This document shows positions 27,276-37,264 of a DNA stretch of 64,000 nt, piece after piece. The notes under the pieces were generated by a model, which made no database searches, was not told the DNA's origin, and saw nothing but the letters and a program-made list of their open reading frames with translations. Every line of letters starts with the position of its first letter. The first letter of the stretch is position 1. The position numbers and the translations under genes are program-made. Origin of the DNA: Acinetobacter brisouioides (GTDB lineage Bacteria > Pseudomonadota > Gammaproteobacteria > Pseudomonadales > Moraxellaceae); the NCBI RefSeq assembly GCF_004331075.1, contig NZ_SJNX01000006.1, forward strand, positions 186,001 through 250,000. Direction: 5' to 3'.

Positions 27276-28919
27276 TTAATTTATCAATTGGGGCAGTACT
27301 AAGGTTACACACAATCCCCGATTGACGGTTAAGTTATAGTCACTGCCTTGTGATGCAGATAAAAACAGTAAGATTCCAGTCTGTTCACAGACTGTTTTTA
27401 CGATAGATAATCCTAAGCCAGTGCCTTTTGGTCCCTGACTCGCTGCCAGATTATCAGAACGGTGAATCATTGTATCTTGCGTGGAATTTAATCGTACGAA
27501 TGGCTCAAAAGCCTGCAGATAATGTTCCTGATCAATTCCGCATCCTGTATCAATAATTTGCAAGATGATTTGTTTCGCAGGCAAATCAAAGGCCGTTTGT
27601 TGCGACGGTCCAATAACACAAACACTTTGTGACTTTAAGACATCTGGCCAGTTCTCAATACATTTCAATGCAATACTGACTTGACCACCTTCAGGCGTAT
27701 ATAGCACAGAATTTTGAATAATATTCTTAATTAACAATAAAATGGCTGTAGCATCAGCATGAATCGTAACATCTTGATGGTGAGTATTCTGGGAAAAATT
27801 ATTGATATCAAGATCAAGAACCAATTGAATCTGCTTATTATCAATAATGGGCAATAATAAATTAACAGCTTGCTCTAATAGCGGACGAACAGCGACTGGT
27901 TGGATATGATCATGATTGGCATTCAGTCGTGCAAGAGTGAGTAATTGCTCAACTAAATCTTGATTGCGTTTAACCCGTAAAGCCAATTTATCCAAGCCCG
28001 CTCGAATTGTATCATCTGTTGCTAAACGCTGTAATCGTTGTACTTGTAGAGAGATTGCGGTCAGTGGTGAACGTAACTCATGTGATGTATCTGCAATAAA
28101 CTGTTGCTGTTGCTCAACATTATTTTTGACTTGTACCAATAACTGATTAATTGCGGTCATGAATGGCAAAATTTCATCAGGCAAGTTTGTCAAAGGTAAT
28201 GGACTAAAATCAAAATCCTGACGTTGCATCACCGTATTTGCCAGAACCTTGACTGGATGAAACATGCGCCACATGATTAAAGGCAATATTGCCCCCAAAG
28301 CCAGAATAGCCAAAAGCAATGGCGCAAGAGATTGTATGGCACTACTTTCAGCCAAATCAGCTTGTAAATCAGTTAATTGTCGAACGATAATAATCGCATG
28401 ATTTTTATCTAGCCGATAAACACGCCACTCTTCACCAGAGATCTCCTGAGAGCTTAAGCCATTTGGGACATGCTGTAATTGTTGAAATGTTAAACGATCA
28501 CTTTGCAAAGGACTTTTGTTGAATTGAATTTGAGTGTGGGTGTGATTCTCCAAAAGCGTATTTTTTTCAGTCGAAACTTGAGCAGGCTGAACAAGTCTAA
28601 AAACGTCAATACTAATTCCATCGTCATTATTAGATAATTGATAATGCTGGCTTTTAGACAATGGTTCTATCACTGAATCTTTGGCCAAGTTATTGTTAAT
28701 TTTATGATTTAAATTTTGATTTTCATTGTCAGCTATTAAATTCGCAATATTTTTGAGGTTATCGTTTTGAAAATTACTGATTTGACGATAACTATTCCAA
28801 AATGCAAATCCACCTGCCAAAACCGCCAAAATAAGTAACGTTACAACCGTCCATATGATCACTTGCTGTAATAATGAACGGTTTCTTTTTAATTGTAACG
28901 ATGGTTGACTATCAAGCAT
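27276..28919 (-). CDS. Sensor histidine kinase (QseC/PmrB-like)
   Basis: About 547 residues from ATG 28919; ATG 28931 would add four residues. An N-terminal membrane helix (VIIWTVVTLLILAVLAGGFAFW) is followed by a periplasmic domain of about 130 residues, a second helix (LAPLLLAILALGAILPLIMW), a HAMP-like segment, then the kinase core. FIADTSHELRSPLTAI has the phospho-acceptor histidine (about residue 280). NIIQNSVLYTPEGG (N box), IIDTGCGID (G1) and GTGLGLSIVK (G2) complete the ATPase. The start overlaps the regulator's 3' end, so the two are translationally coupled. The stimulus is unknown; the family responds to cations, antimicrobial peptides or host signals. Confidence 0.9.
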   Translation of the reverse strand: MLDSQPSLQLKRNRSLLQQVIIWTVVTLLILAVLAGGFAFWNSYRQISNFQNDNLKNIANLIADNENQNLNHKINNNLAKDSVIEPLSKSQHYQLSNNDDGISIDVFRLVQPAQVSTEKNTLLENHTHTQIQFNKSPLQSDRLTFQQLQHVPNGLSSQEISGEEWRVYRLDKNHAIIIVRQLTDLQADLAESSAIQSLAPLLLAILALGAILPLIMWRMFHPVKVLANTVMQRQDFDFSPLPLTNLPDEILPFMTAINQLLVQVKNNVEQQQQFIADTSHELRSPLTAISLQVQRLQRLATDDTIRAGLDKLALRVKRNQDLVEQLLTLARLNANHDHIQPVAVRPLLEQAVNLLLPIIDNKQIQLVLDLDINNFSQNTHHQDVTIHADATAILLLIKNIIQNSVLYTPEGGQVSIALKCIENWPDVLKSQSVCVIGPSQQTAFDLPAKQIILQIIDTGCGIDQEHYLQAFEPFVRLNSTQDTMIHRSDNLAASQGPKGTGLGLSIVKTVCEQTGILLFLSASQGSDYNLTVNRGLCVTLVLPQLIN

Positions 28920-29595
28920 GACCTTCATCATCCATCTGCTGAGTAATATACCAGCCCAACCCTCGCACATTTTTTATGGTTTGATGACCAAGCTTTTTAC
29001 GTAAATTGTAAATCAAGAATTCAATCGCATTACTTTCAACCTCCATTCCCCAGCCATATAGTGAGTCTTCCAATTGGTTTTTTGATAATACTTTGTCCGG
29101 AGATAGCATAAATGTCGTCAATAGCATAAATTCTTTAGCAGTTACATCAATCACGGTTTTGCCTGATAGCATTACGCGCTTATTGGCCGTATCAAGGCTT
29201 AAATTCCCCACAGTCAGTAAATTTTCAGCTTTTCCTTGTGAACGACGAATTAATACTCGCATTCTGGCGAGCACCTCACCCAGTTCAAACGGTTTAATGA
29301 CATAGTCATCTGCCCCAGCATCGAGCCCTTTAATACGGTCATCTAGGGCATCTCGCGCGGTCAAAATCAACACAGGCGTTTCAAGTTTTGAATTTCGAAT
29401 GGTTTTAAGAACACCCATACCATCAATTTCGGGTAACCCTAAATCGAGTAAGATCAAATCATAGGCTTGGGTTTCAATGGCTAAAATGGCATGTTTTCCA
29501 TCTTTCACCCAGTCCGCAGTATAGGCCTCATCTTGTAATGCTTCAGTCAGTGTTTCACCGATCATCAAATCATCTTCAACCAATAATACGCGCAT
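28912..29595 (-). CDS. OmpR-family response regulator (QseB/PmrA-like)
   Basis: 227 residues: receiver domain with acidic pair EDD at 7-9, phospho-acceptor D51 in LILLDLGLP, the conserved T in LTARD and K in YVIKPFE, then a winged helix ending with RKKLGHQTIKNVRGLGWYI. The order regulator-then-kinase with overlapping frames is the QseBC/PmrAB arrangement. GGAAAAA precedes ATG 29595. Likely targets are its own operon and the downstream membrane-protein and PAP2 genes. Confidence 0.92.
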   Translation of the reverse strand: MRVLLVEDDLMIGETLTEALQDEAYTADWVKDGKHAILAIETQAYDLILLDLGLPEIDGMGVLKTIRNSKLETPVLILTARDALDDRIKGLDAGADDYVIKPFELGEVLARMRVLIRRSQGKAENLLTVGNLSLDTANKRVMLSGKTVIDVTAKEFMLLTTFMLSPDKVLSKNQLEDSLYGWGMEVESNAIEFLIYNLRKKLGHQTIKNVRGLGWYITQQMDDEGHA

Positions 29596-29816
29596 GATTT
29601 TTTCCTTTCTTTAGATCACTCACTCCGCTAAAAATTGTATTCAGCATAAATGAAACATTGATTTACGAATGATTAATTCGGTTTTATTCAGGAATCATGA
29701 TACAGGCTTTAAAGCATTGATTAAACTTTGTAATTACCCATAAAAAATTTCAATATTGGCTTGCAGCACTGATTTTTCAACTGCTGTTTCTCGGAAAATA
29801 TGAATTACATTCAGCT

Positions 29817-29833
29817 GGCACTGTTGCAAATAG
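29817..29833. mobile_element. IS6/IS26-type terminal repeat, solitary end
   Basis: GGCACTGTTGCAAATAG equals the outer end of IS26-like (IS6 family) elements, whose 14-bp terminal repeat is GGCACTGTTGCAAA. No transposase gene or second end is present, and the following bases do not resemble IS26. It may be a scar left by deletion next to an IS6 element, or a chance match of the IR plus three bases. Confidence 0.4.
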
Positions 29834-29984
29834 AGATTTGAGTCGATGATGTACCCTTTAAAAAGTGCTTAGAGACCGAAAACTCTATTCACTAATGATC
29901 CTAGACAACTAGAAAAATAAGAAAAACATAAAGAATAATAAATGCTTGGGAAAAAATTTTAGGATAATTTCCAAGATTATGATT

Positions 29985-30110
29985 AATAACATGTGAACTA
30001 AATTTCCTGAAATTTCGGGCGGGCAGTATTTTGCCAGAGGCCTTATCAACAAAAACCCGATCGACCTCAATTCCCTCAAGTTGACGTCCAATATTTTTGT
30101 CAACAGTGCC
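29985..30110 (-). pseudogene. Serine recombinase N-terminal remnant
   Basis: Read leftwards, the frame gives VDKNIGRQLEGIEVDRVFVDKASGK followed by divergent sequence. It matches residues about 14-45 of the intact recombinase at 36704-37264 (VEQNTGRQLEGIEIDRLFIDKASGK). The catalytic serine segment and the rest of the gene are missing. It lies between an IS6-type end and a large inverted repeat, indicating an old recombination site. Confidence 0.7.
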
Positions 30111-30169
30111 ATACAGGCTATGTAAAATAATTCAAAAAAATCTCTTTACTTCGTTAAACCAGTAACCAA

Positions 30170-30224
30170 AAAATAAAGAAACTAAACTAAAGGGGTGTAC
30201 CCTTTAGTTTAGTTTCTTTATTTT
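30170..30224. repeat. Perfect 25-bp inverted repeat with 5-bp centre
   Basis: The left arm (30170-30194, AAAATAAAGAAACTAAACTA then AAGGG) and the right arm (30200-30224) are exact reverse complements around GTGTA. A 25-bp perfect stem just 20-30 bp upstream of the ABC transporter start would form a very stable RNA hairpin or a protein-binding site. It could be a bidirectional terminator (A-tract left, T-tract right), a transposon-end fusion or a fetAB control site. Confidence 0.8.
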
Positions 30225-30242
30225 CTATCCAGCTCATAATTT

Positions 30243-30872
30243 TTGGAGAAAAAAATTACTACTTCAGACTATCCCCTGCTTTCAGTACAAAATCTTCAAT
30301 CAGATTACGCAGGGCCTTTTTCATTTGACCTTGCTCAAGGAGAATGTATTGCCATTCTAGGCACATCTGGTTCTGGAAAAAGTGTTTTGCTACGCATGAT
30401 TGCAGACCTTGAACCCAATTCCGGTGATGTCTTTTTAAATGGCATGAGCCGATCAAGCTGGTCAGCACCAGAATGGCGGCATCAGGTTATTTATCAAGCA
30501 GCAGAGCCTGCATGGTGGGAATCCACTGCTGGTAAACATTTTTCAATCAAGGATCAAAATACTGTTCTAGAATTATTGTCACGACTGAATCTCTCTCGTG
30601 AATTACTAGAAGTTGATATAAATCGCCTTTCTACTGGAGAAAGGCAAAGGTTGGCATTGGTTCGTTCATTGGTTAACCAGCCAAAAATTCTCCTTCTTGA
30701 TGAACCTACATCTGCGTTAGATCAAGCTTCCATTCAAGCTGTTGAAGCACTACTCAGTGAAGAGCTTCATAAAGGGTTAGGGATTGTACTTGTTACACAT
30801 TCCACAGAACTTGCAAAACGTCTAAGTCATCGAATTTTACGCATAGAACAAGGGGAATTTGTATCGTTATGA
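30243..30872 (+). CDS. fetA: ABC transporter ATP-binding protein (FetA/YbbL-like)
   Basis: ATPase of a FetAB-type exporter, which in E. coli is linked to iron export and oxidative-stress resistance. About 205-209 residues with Walker A GTSGSGKS, signature LSTGERQRLAL, Walker B ILLLDEPTSALD and H-loop VTHS. The reported start is TTG 30243, but GGAG at 30245-30248 sits six bases ahead of ATT 30255, the ideal place for a start codon. Either ATT is the rare initiator, or the ATG has mutated and expression is weak. The 3' end overlaps the permease gene by 4 bp. Confidence 0.85.
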   Translation: MEKKITTSDYPLLSVQNLQSDYAGPFSFDLAQGECIAILGTSGSGKSVLLRMIADLEPNSGDVFLNGMSRSSWSAPEWRHQVIYQAAEPAWWESTAGKHFSIKDQNTVLELLSRLNLSRELLEVDINRLSTGERQRLALVRSLVNQPKILLLDEPTSALDQASIQAVEALLSEELHKGLGIVLVTHSTELAKRLSHRILRIEQGEFVSL

Positions 30873-31669
30873 ATCCTATACATCTCCAGCCACTTGATTT
30901 AGGAATAGCTGCCTCATTGGTATTGCTTGATGCTGCCATTTCAATGGTTCTAGGTTTGCGTATTCATCGCCAGATATTATGGTCAGCAATCCGAATGGTT
31001 GTACAACTGGTATTGGTTGGTTTTGTACTTCGAGTTGCTTTTACCCTAAATTCACCCTTCTTTATCCTCTGCCTTGTTATATTAATGATTACAGCTGCCG
31101 CACGAGAAATAGCGGTCAGGCCGGCTCATAGACTTCAAGGTTTTGCTAATTACCGAATTGCTGCTGTAGTGGTAAGTTTTTCAACAACAGCCGTTGTATT
31201 ACTCGCACTGTTGACTGCAATACGTCCAACCCCCTGGTATGACCCTCATTATGCTATTCCATTAGTCGGCATTGTATTGGGTAGTGTTCTAAATTCCGCC
31301 AGTCTGGGTCTTGATACATTTTTTTCAGGGGTCGTGAATGGACGGGCAGCAATTGAAGCTCAACTTGCACTTGGTACCAAGTTCCATCGAGCATTGATGC
31401 CCTATATCAGCGATTCAATACGCAAAGGTCTCATTCCAATCATTAATCAAATGTCAGCTGCAGGCATTATCACCTTGCCAGGGATTATGACTGGACAAAT
31501 ACTAGCCGGAGTTGACCCTATAGAAGCCGTAAAATATCAAATATTACTTATGTTTTTACTTACTGGTGGAAGTGGTTTATCTGCTGTCGCAGCTGTATAT
31601 TTTGCATCTTGGGCAATCACTGATGAGCGGCAACGGCTACGGATTGATCGACTTACCAAGCATAAATAA
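30869..31669 (+). CDS. fetB: FetB/YbbM-family permease
   Basis: 266 residues, about six membrane helices, UPF0014/FetB family. Recognisable family segments include DAAISMVLGLRIHRQILWSAIRMVVQLVLVG, GIVLGSVLNSASLGLD and INQMSAAGIITLPGIMTGQILAG. It partners the ATPase encoded just before it (overlap ATGA at 30869). In E. coli the pair lowers cytoplasmic iron under oxidative stress; the same role here is inferred. No Fur-type box was found upstream. Confidence 0.88.
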   Translation: MNPIHLQPLDLGIAASLVLLDAAISMVLGLRIHRQILWSAIRMVVQLVLVGFVLRVAFTLNSPFFILCLVILMITAAAREIAVRPAHRLQGFANYRIAAVVVSFSTTAVVLLALLTAIRPTPWYDPHYAIPLVGIVLGSVLNSASLGLDTFFSGVVNGRAAIEAQLALGTKFHRALMPYISDSIRKGLIPIINQMSAAGIITLPGIMTGQILAGVDPIEAVKYQILLMFLLTGGSGLSAVAAVYFASWAITDERQRLRIDRLTKHK

Positions 31670-31676
31670 ATTAAAA

Positions 31677-32284
31677 GACTAACACCAACTCCTAAACGAA
31701 ATTTGTCTAGGAGAGTGGTGGCTAAAGTCACTGGCGTTTGAGTTACTTTCTTTTCAACTTTATTAGCACTGACGTTTTCTTTAGTTGATGCTGATAAATT
31801 TACTTTTTCCATCCAAATCACATTGTCTGGTTCATTCGATACAGGACTGATCGCGATTGCGTTATGTCACTTTGTTCACTAGCATCATGCCAATGTTTCA
31901 CATTTGGCGGACACCAGATCACATCGCCTTTGACTATACGCTGTATAGGTCTGCCCCATTCTTGAATACGCCCATCACCTTCGGTCACTATCAGGTATTA
32001 CCCATATTTATGGCTATGCCAATGGGTGATGCTATTCACTTCAAAACGAACAATCGCTGGTGCAACATCTCCTTGCGACGGCATTGACATTATAGGAAAG
32101 CGGGCAAACTCGGCTTTTCCTACAAAATTTCGAGCAGAACCTATTTTAAAAATATGTTGGCCTGCAGTGGTAATTTCCTGATGCCTAATTTATGTATTGT
32201 TTAGGTGTTGCTGTGACGTCACTACACATCCTGCCAATGTGCCTGTCAGGAGTAGTAAGGTCATCATCAATCTGATTTTCATTG
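31677..32284 (-). pseudogene. Cupin lipoprotein gene, degraded
   Basis: Read leftwards from ATG 32284: a lipoprotein signal (MKIRLMMTLLLLTGTLAGC) is followed by an early stop (LNNT-stop). Then comes a cupin domain with SITHWHSHKYG (metal histidines), stop, YLIVTEGDGRIQEWGRPI, GDVIWCPPNVKHWHDAS, a frameshift, and NVIWMEKV. The order and motifs are those of small cupins of the (R)-mandelonitrile-lyase-like group. At least two stops and one shift make it non-functional. It overlaps the end of fetB only at its far 3' edge. Confidence 0.75.
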
Positions 32285-32339
32285 TTACTCCGTTATATTG
32301 GCAGTTTGTGTAGAAAAATCACTGCTATTTTTTGCGCTT

Positions 32340-33389
32340 TTATAGGTTTTTGCCAAAGAATAGCTTGAACTGATGCATTGCCTGATTCACATATTCAGGC
32401 TTCCAGTAAGTTTCGATATGGGTTGCATTTTGAATAAGATACAACGACTTATCTTGAGTTCCTGTCGCTTTGGCATATGCATCCTGAGTCATATACAGCG
32501 TGTCAGCTTTGGAACCTGCGACCATAAGCAAAGGTTGATGAATCAATTCAATTTGATCGGTTGCGTCCCAACTCATCAAATCCAGTAAACTACTGGTGGT
32601 ATACTTTGCTGAGGAGTTTGGGTGAGCATGGGTTTTCAAATAATATTCATAACCTTGGCGATATAAATCAAAAGGTAATTTGGCGATTTGCTCATCAGTC
32701 AGATTGACATCCCCCGAATATAAAACTTTCCCACCTGCTGCTTCTTGCGCTCTCGCCTGAGATGCCTGTTCTAGACGTTGTTGAATGCTATCTAGTTGAG
32801 AATCTTCAAAGCCGTTACGACGCACCCGACCTGAGTTAAACATGCTTAAAGTCGCTACAGCTTTAAAGCGTTTATCGGTTTTTGCTGCGCCAAGGGCATA
32901 CCCCCCACCCCCACAGATACCCAGTAAACCAATACGGTGAGAATCTACCCCTGCATACTGGCTGATAAAATCAGCCATCCCATGAATATCTTCAATACGA
33001 TTTGCAGGTTTGTCCACATTACGCGGGAGTCCAGCACTTGCACCTTGGTATGCGGCATCTGCTGTAATAGTGATATAACCTTCCTCAGCAAGACGCTGAG
33101 CATAAAGCCCTGCAACTTGCTCTTTTACACCACCATTCGGATGCGCCACGACAACGGTGGGATACTTCTTATTGACATCAAAATGTGCAGGTGTATAAAC
33201 ATTTGCCGCAATGTCCAAACTATTGAGTTTGTAATGCACAGGATGAATATTCACATGACCTTTCTCATTTTTCATGATTGCTCCTGCATAGACTAAGCCG
33301 TAGGGATTAATTTTAGATTGATCAGCAAAAGTGAAACCACTGCTTGCCAAAGTTGCAGACAATAAAATTGGTTTTAAAATATTCATCAT
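32340..33389 (-). CDS. Secreted alpha/beta hydrolase of the dienelactone-hydrolase type
   Basis: 349 residues with an N-terminal signal peptide (LKPILLSATLASSGFTFA, cleavage after FTFA). The alpha/beta core has VVVAHPNGG (oxyanion side), the nucleophile elbow GICGGGG with Cys159 instead of serine, as in dienelactone hydrolases, an acidic residue in GSKADTLY and a histidine in NATHIETYW. Substrates are not deducible. It lies 15 bp after the aldo/keto reductase gene on the same strand and is likely co-transcribed. A periplasmic location is predicted. Confidence 0.85.
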   Translation of the reverse strand: MMNILKPILLSATLASSGFTFADQSKINPYGLVYAGAIMKNEKGHVNIHPVHYKLNSLDIAANVYTPAHFDVNKKYPTVVVAHPNGGVKEQVAGLYAQRLAEEGYITITADAAYQGASAGLPRNVDKPANRIEDIHGMADFISQYAGVDSHRIGLLGICGGGGYALGAAKTDKRFKAVATLSMFNSGRVRRNGFEDSQLDSIQQRLEQASQARAQEAAGGKVLYSGDVNLTDEQIAKLPFDLYRQGYEYYLKTHAHPNSSAKYTTSSLLDLMSWDATDQIELIHQPLLMVAGSKADTLYMTQDAYAKATGTQDKSLYLIQNATHIETYWKPEYVNQAMHQFKLFFGKNL

Positions 33390-33404
33390 ATTCCTCCCTA
33401 TTGA

Positions 33405-34298
<894 letters not shown>

Positions 34299-34433
34299 CT
34301 ATAACCTTATCAAAATTGCACAACTAGACAGCAAATTTCGATTACACTTATATAAATATTTTATTAATCAATTTTGATTAATAAAATTTATACTGAATAA
34401 ATAATAATCAAATTCAGAAAATCGTGAGTTGCC

Positions 34434-35327
34434 ATGTCTGAAAATCTTGATGATTTAAAAGCATTTTTAATTGTTGCCCGATCCGGAAGTTTTACCAAAG
34501 CAGCAGGACAAATGGGTGTTTCTCAGTCTGCGCTGAGTTATACCATTAAAATGCTGGAACAGCGTCTGGACATAAAGCTATTGCACCGCACGACCCGAAG
34601 TGTTTCTTTAACCCAAGAGGGCGAACAGTTATTTAACGATATTGAGCCTCTCCTCAACGGCATTGAACAGAAGCTCAATAACTTGAATTATTTTCGCGAA
34701 AATCCTCGCGGGCAGCTCAGAATCAACGGGACAGAAATCTCTCTGAATGTTTTGCTCTGGGACAAACTGTCGAAATTCATGCGTGATTATCCCGATGTAC
34801 AATTGGAACTGACCATGGATTATGCCTTTGCAGATATTGTGAAAGATCGCTATGACATTGGGATTCGCTTGGGTGATGCCGTACATAAAGATATGATTTC
34901 AGTCCGTGTCAGTGATGAACTAGAAATGCTGACTTTAGCTGCACCACAATATTTGGAACATTTCTCCGTTCCCCAAACACCTCGAGAATTAGATCATCAT
35001 CGCTGTATTGGCTTACGTTTACCGTCACATGAGCGGATACAGTCTTGGGAGTTTCATGATTTCCAAGAACCAAATAAAACCCTGACCATTAATCCAGAAT
35101 ATTCACTGATCGTTAGTCATGCCCGCTTGCAACTTAAAGCAGGTGTGGAAGGGCATGGTCTGGTTTGGTTACCGAAAGTCATGGTTGAAGATGAACTCAA
35201 AAGTAGAAAGCTTGTCACGATTTTGGACGACTGGAATATGCACTATTCACCCTATTACATGTACTATCCAAGCCGTCGGGAATCCTCACCATTATTTCGC
35301 TTACTGATAGATACTTTACGTTTATAA
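34434..35327 (+). CDS. LysR-family regulator
   Basis: 297 residues of the CrgA/AaeR-like branch: LDDLKAFLIVARSGSFTKAAGQMGVSQSALSYTIKMLEQRLDIKLLHRTTRSVSLT, followed by an effector-binding domain. It is divergent from the aldo/keto reductase and hydrolase genes, which it probably controls; LysR proteins usually activate divergent neighbours. The inducer is unknown. An AT-rich 174-bp region separates the starts, and no exact T-N11-A box stands out. Confidence 0.9.
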   Translation: MSENLDDLKAFLIVARSGSFTKAAGQMGVSQSALSYTIKMLEQRLDIKLLHRTTRSVSLTQEGEQLFNDIEPLLNGIEQKLNNLNYFRENPRGQLRINGTEISLNVLLWDKLSKFMRDYPDVQLELTMDYAFADIVKDRYDIGIRLGDAVHKDMISVRVSDELEMLTLAAPQYLEHFSVPQTPRELDHHRCIGLRLPSHERIQSWEFHDFQEPNKTLTINPEYSLIVSHARLQLKAGVEGHGLVWLPKVMVEDELKSRKLVTILDDWNMHYSPYYMYYPSRRESSPLFRLLIDTLRL

Positions 35328-35455
35328 CCATGAATAAAGCCAAGAATCATTTCTTTTGAAATACAAAGGCTTCAACAAAATCCATGAGCTAACTTAGAAG
35401 TTCAAATTAAGGTGTGGATCACTACACCTTTTCACTCCTAACCAAGTTTTGAACA

Positions 35456-36295
35456 TTATTTAGAAACAGGCATTGGTGCAAGCTCACCAAACCAATAAGA
35501 AGCAGTTACACCACCATCCATTAGGAAATCGCTGCCTGTGATAAAAGTACCTTCTGGACCCATTAAAAGTGCACCAACCGCAGCAACTTCATCAGGTGTT
35601 CCTGCCCGACCAGCTGGCGATTGTTCCAACATTTTGCGATAGCCTTCACCTCTTGGACCAGATAATTCATCTTTTGCTAATGGCGTTATGATGATGCCTG
35701 GGCTAATCGTGTTGACGCGAGCACCTCTTTTACCCCAACGAACCGCCTCAGCCATGACTCTTAAGGAATTGCCACGTTTTGAAATTTGATAGGCATGCAA
35801 AGAATCTCGAATGGCATTAGCCTGCAACATTGGTTGTTCCAGCAATTCTTCTGCAGGTGTTGTCGCAAGAATACGATCTTCCTCCTGAGTCAGTGCTGGT
35901 AATCTGTGTCCCGATTGAGAAGAAATCACAATACAGGAGCCACCCGAACGAATGACTTGACCAAACTCTTCTAAAATGACCGCTGTACCATATAAATCAA
36001 CTTTTAAAATCACTTCAGGCGATGCTTGCGAAGGGGATACACCAGCAGCATGAATGACACCGCCAATTTGACCCAGTTGAGTTGCCGTCTGAATCAGGGT
36101 CTGGACAGATGCGCGGGAAGAAACATCGACAATGCAAGTACTGACTTCAAAGCCTGCCTCACTTAACACTTTTGCAGCAGCTTTAGCATTTTGTTGTTTT
36201 AAATCTGCCAGTAAAACATGTTTACCAGCACTGACTCGACGTGCAATTGCTTGACCAATCGACCCCGCACCAATAACGACAATAATATCTTTCAT
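35456..36295 (-). CDS. SDR-family oxidoreductase
   Basis: 279 residues with VVIGAGSIGQAIARR (NAD(P)-binding glycine motif), DVSSRASV, the catalytic serine in VISSQSGH and YQISKRGNSLR (YxxxK). The end (GPEGTFITGSDFLMDGGV) is typical of classical SDRs. It is a single gene between a LysR gene (converging) and a recombinase segment. The substrate is unknown. Confidence 0.88.
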   Translation of the reverse strand: MKDIIVVIGAGSIGQAIARRVSAGKHVLLADLKQQNAKAAAKVLSEAGFEVSTCIVDVSSRASVQTLIQTATQLGQIGGVIHAAGVSPSQASPEVILKVDLYGTAVILEEFGQVIRSGGSCIVISSQSGHRLPALTQEEDRILATTPAEELLEQPMLQANAIRDSLHAYQISKRGNSLRVMAEAVRWGKRGARVNTISPGIIITPLAKDELSGPRGEGYRKMLEQSPAGRAGTPDEVAAVGALLMGPEGTFITGSDFLMDGGVTASYWFGELAPMPVSK

Positions 36296-36471
36296 CTGTT
36301 ACTTCTCACGATTCTTAGCAATGGAATTATTTTATTTTAGAGACTTATGTTTGAATGATTAACGTCTAAACAGAAATAGCCTTTATGAATAAAATTCATT
36401 AATGAAAACTTATTACACCAATATACTGATGCTGAATAGCCTACAAAATTAGTAACTATTCATCTAGAATA

Positions 36472-36720
36472 TTATTTCCACTGATCCCAATAAGCTGGAG
36501 TACCTATTTCCTTCACCAAAAATGTGGAAACATATCTGACTTTTTTAGATCTCAATCGGTTCTCTGGTGAAAGAATTTGAATATATGAATCCTGTATAGA
36601 TGCCGATGCTTGCCAATGAGGCAAAAGGCTTACAAGCTTATTTCTTTTAAAATCTTTAGGGTCAAACTGGACTGCCACCACTCTCAAAGGCAAGTTTCGT
36701 CTATTATCTTTGCAAATACC
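36472..36720 (-). CDS. Unrecognised C-terminal fragment downstream of recombinase
   Basis: About 80 codons read through from the recombinase 3' end in another frame and close at 36472: LPLRVVAVQFDPKDFKRNKL, then PHWQASASIQDSYIQILSPENRLRSKKV, ending GTPAYWDQWK. The composition looks protein-like, but there is no convincing start. It may be the 3' end of a gene cut by arrival of the recombinase segment, or a small independent protein. I do not recognise the family. Confidence 0.3.
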   Translation of the reverse strand, partial: GICKDNRRNLPLRVVAVQFDPKDFKRNKLVSLLPHWQASASIQDSYIQILSPENRLRSKKVRYVSTFLVKEIGTPAYWDQWK

Positions 36721-37264
36721 GATAAACAGCTTGCCGACTGATCCCAAACGCCTTCCCCAAAGCAGCCTTCGAACTATATTTCCCTTCTGCCCAAGCCTGA
36801 CGTAAAGCATTCGCCTGATCAGGTTTGAGTTTATGGACCCGACCTTTATATTTACCTTGAGCCGCTGCCAGTTTAATGCCTTCTTTTTGCCGTTCTAAAA
36901 TAATCTCACGCTCAAACTGAGCAAAAGCCCCCATCAATTGCAACATCAGGTTATCCATCGGTGTGGCTTGGGCAGTAAAAGTGATCTTTTCCTTCATGAA
37001 CTGGATTGCAATACCCCGCTTAACCAATTTATCTACTTCTTCAACCAGAACTTTGAGACTTCGCGCAAAACGATCCATCGAATGTACCACCACCATGTCC
37101 CCTTCCCGAACATAGTTCAGCATTTCCTGAAATTTGGGGCGGTCGGTATTTTTACCCGAAGCTTTGTCTATGAACAGCCGGTCAATTTCGATGCCTTCAA
37201 GTTGGCGTCCAGTATTTTGCTCAACCGAGCTGACTCGGACATAGCCGACTTTTTGACCTTTCAT
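36704..37264 (-). CDS. Serine recombinase (resolvase/invertase)
   Basis: 186 residues, complete. The catalytic domain has YVRVSSVEQNTGRQ with the nucleophilic serine, RPKFQEMLNYVREGDMVVVHSMDRFARS with the active arginines, and FAQFEREIILERQKEGI forming the long E helix. A C-terminal helix-turn-helix (SSKAALGKAFGISRQAVYRYLQ) completes it. This is the Tn3-resolvase/Hin type common on Acinetobacter plasmids, where it resolves multimers or belongs to transposons. No transposase partner is seen, so a plasmid-resolution role is plausible. A degraded copy of its N-terminal half lies at 29985. Confidence 0.92.
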   Translation of the reverse strand: MKGQKVGYVRVSSVEQNTGRQLEGIEIDRLFIDKASGKNTDRPKFQEMLNYVREGDMVVVHSMDRFARSLKVLVEEVDKLVKRGIAIQFMKEKITFTAQATPMDNLMLQLMGAFAQFEREIILERQKEGIKLAAAQGKYKGRVHKLKPDQANALRQAWAEGKYSSKAALGKAFGISRQAVYRYLQR

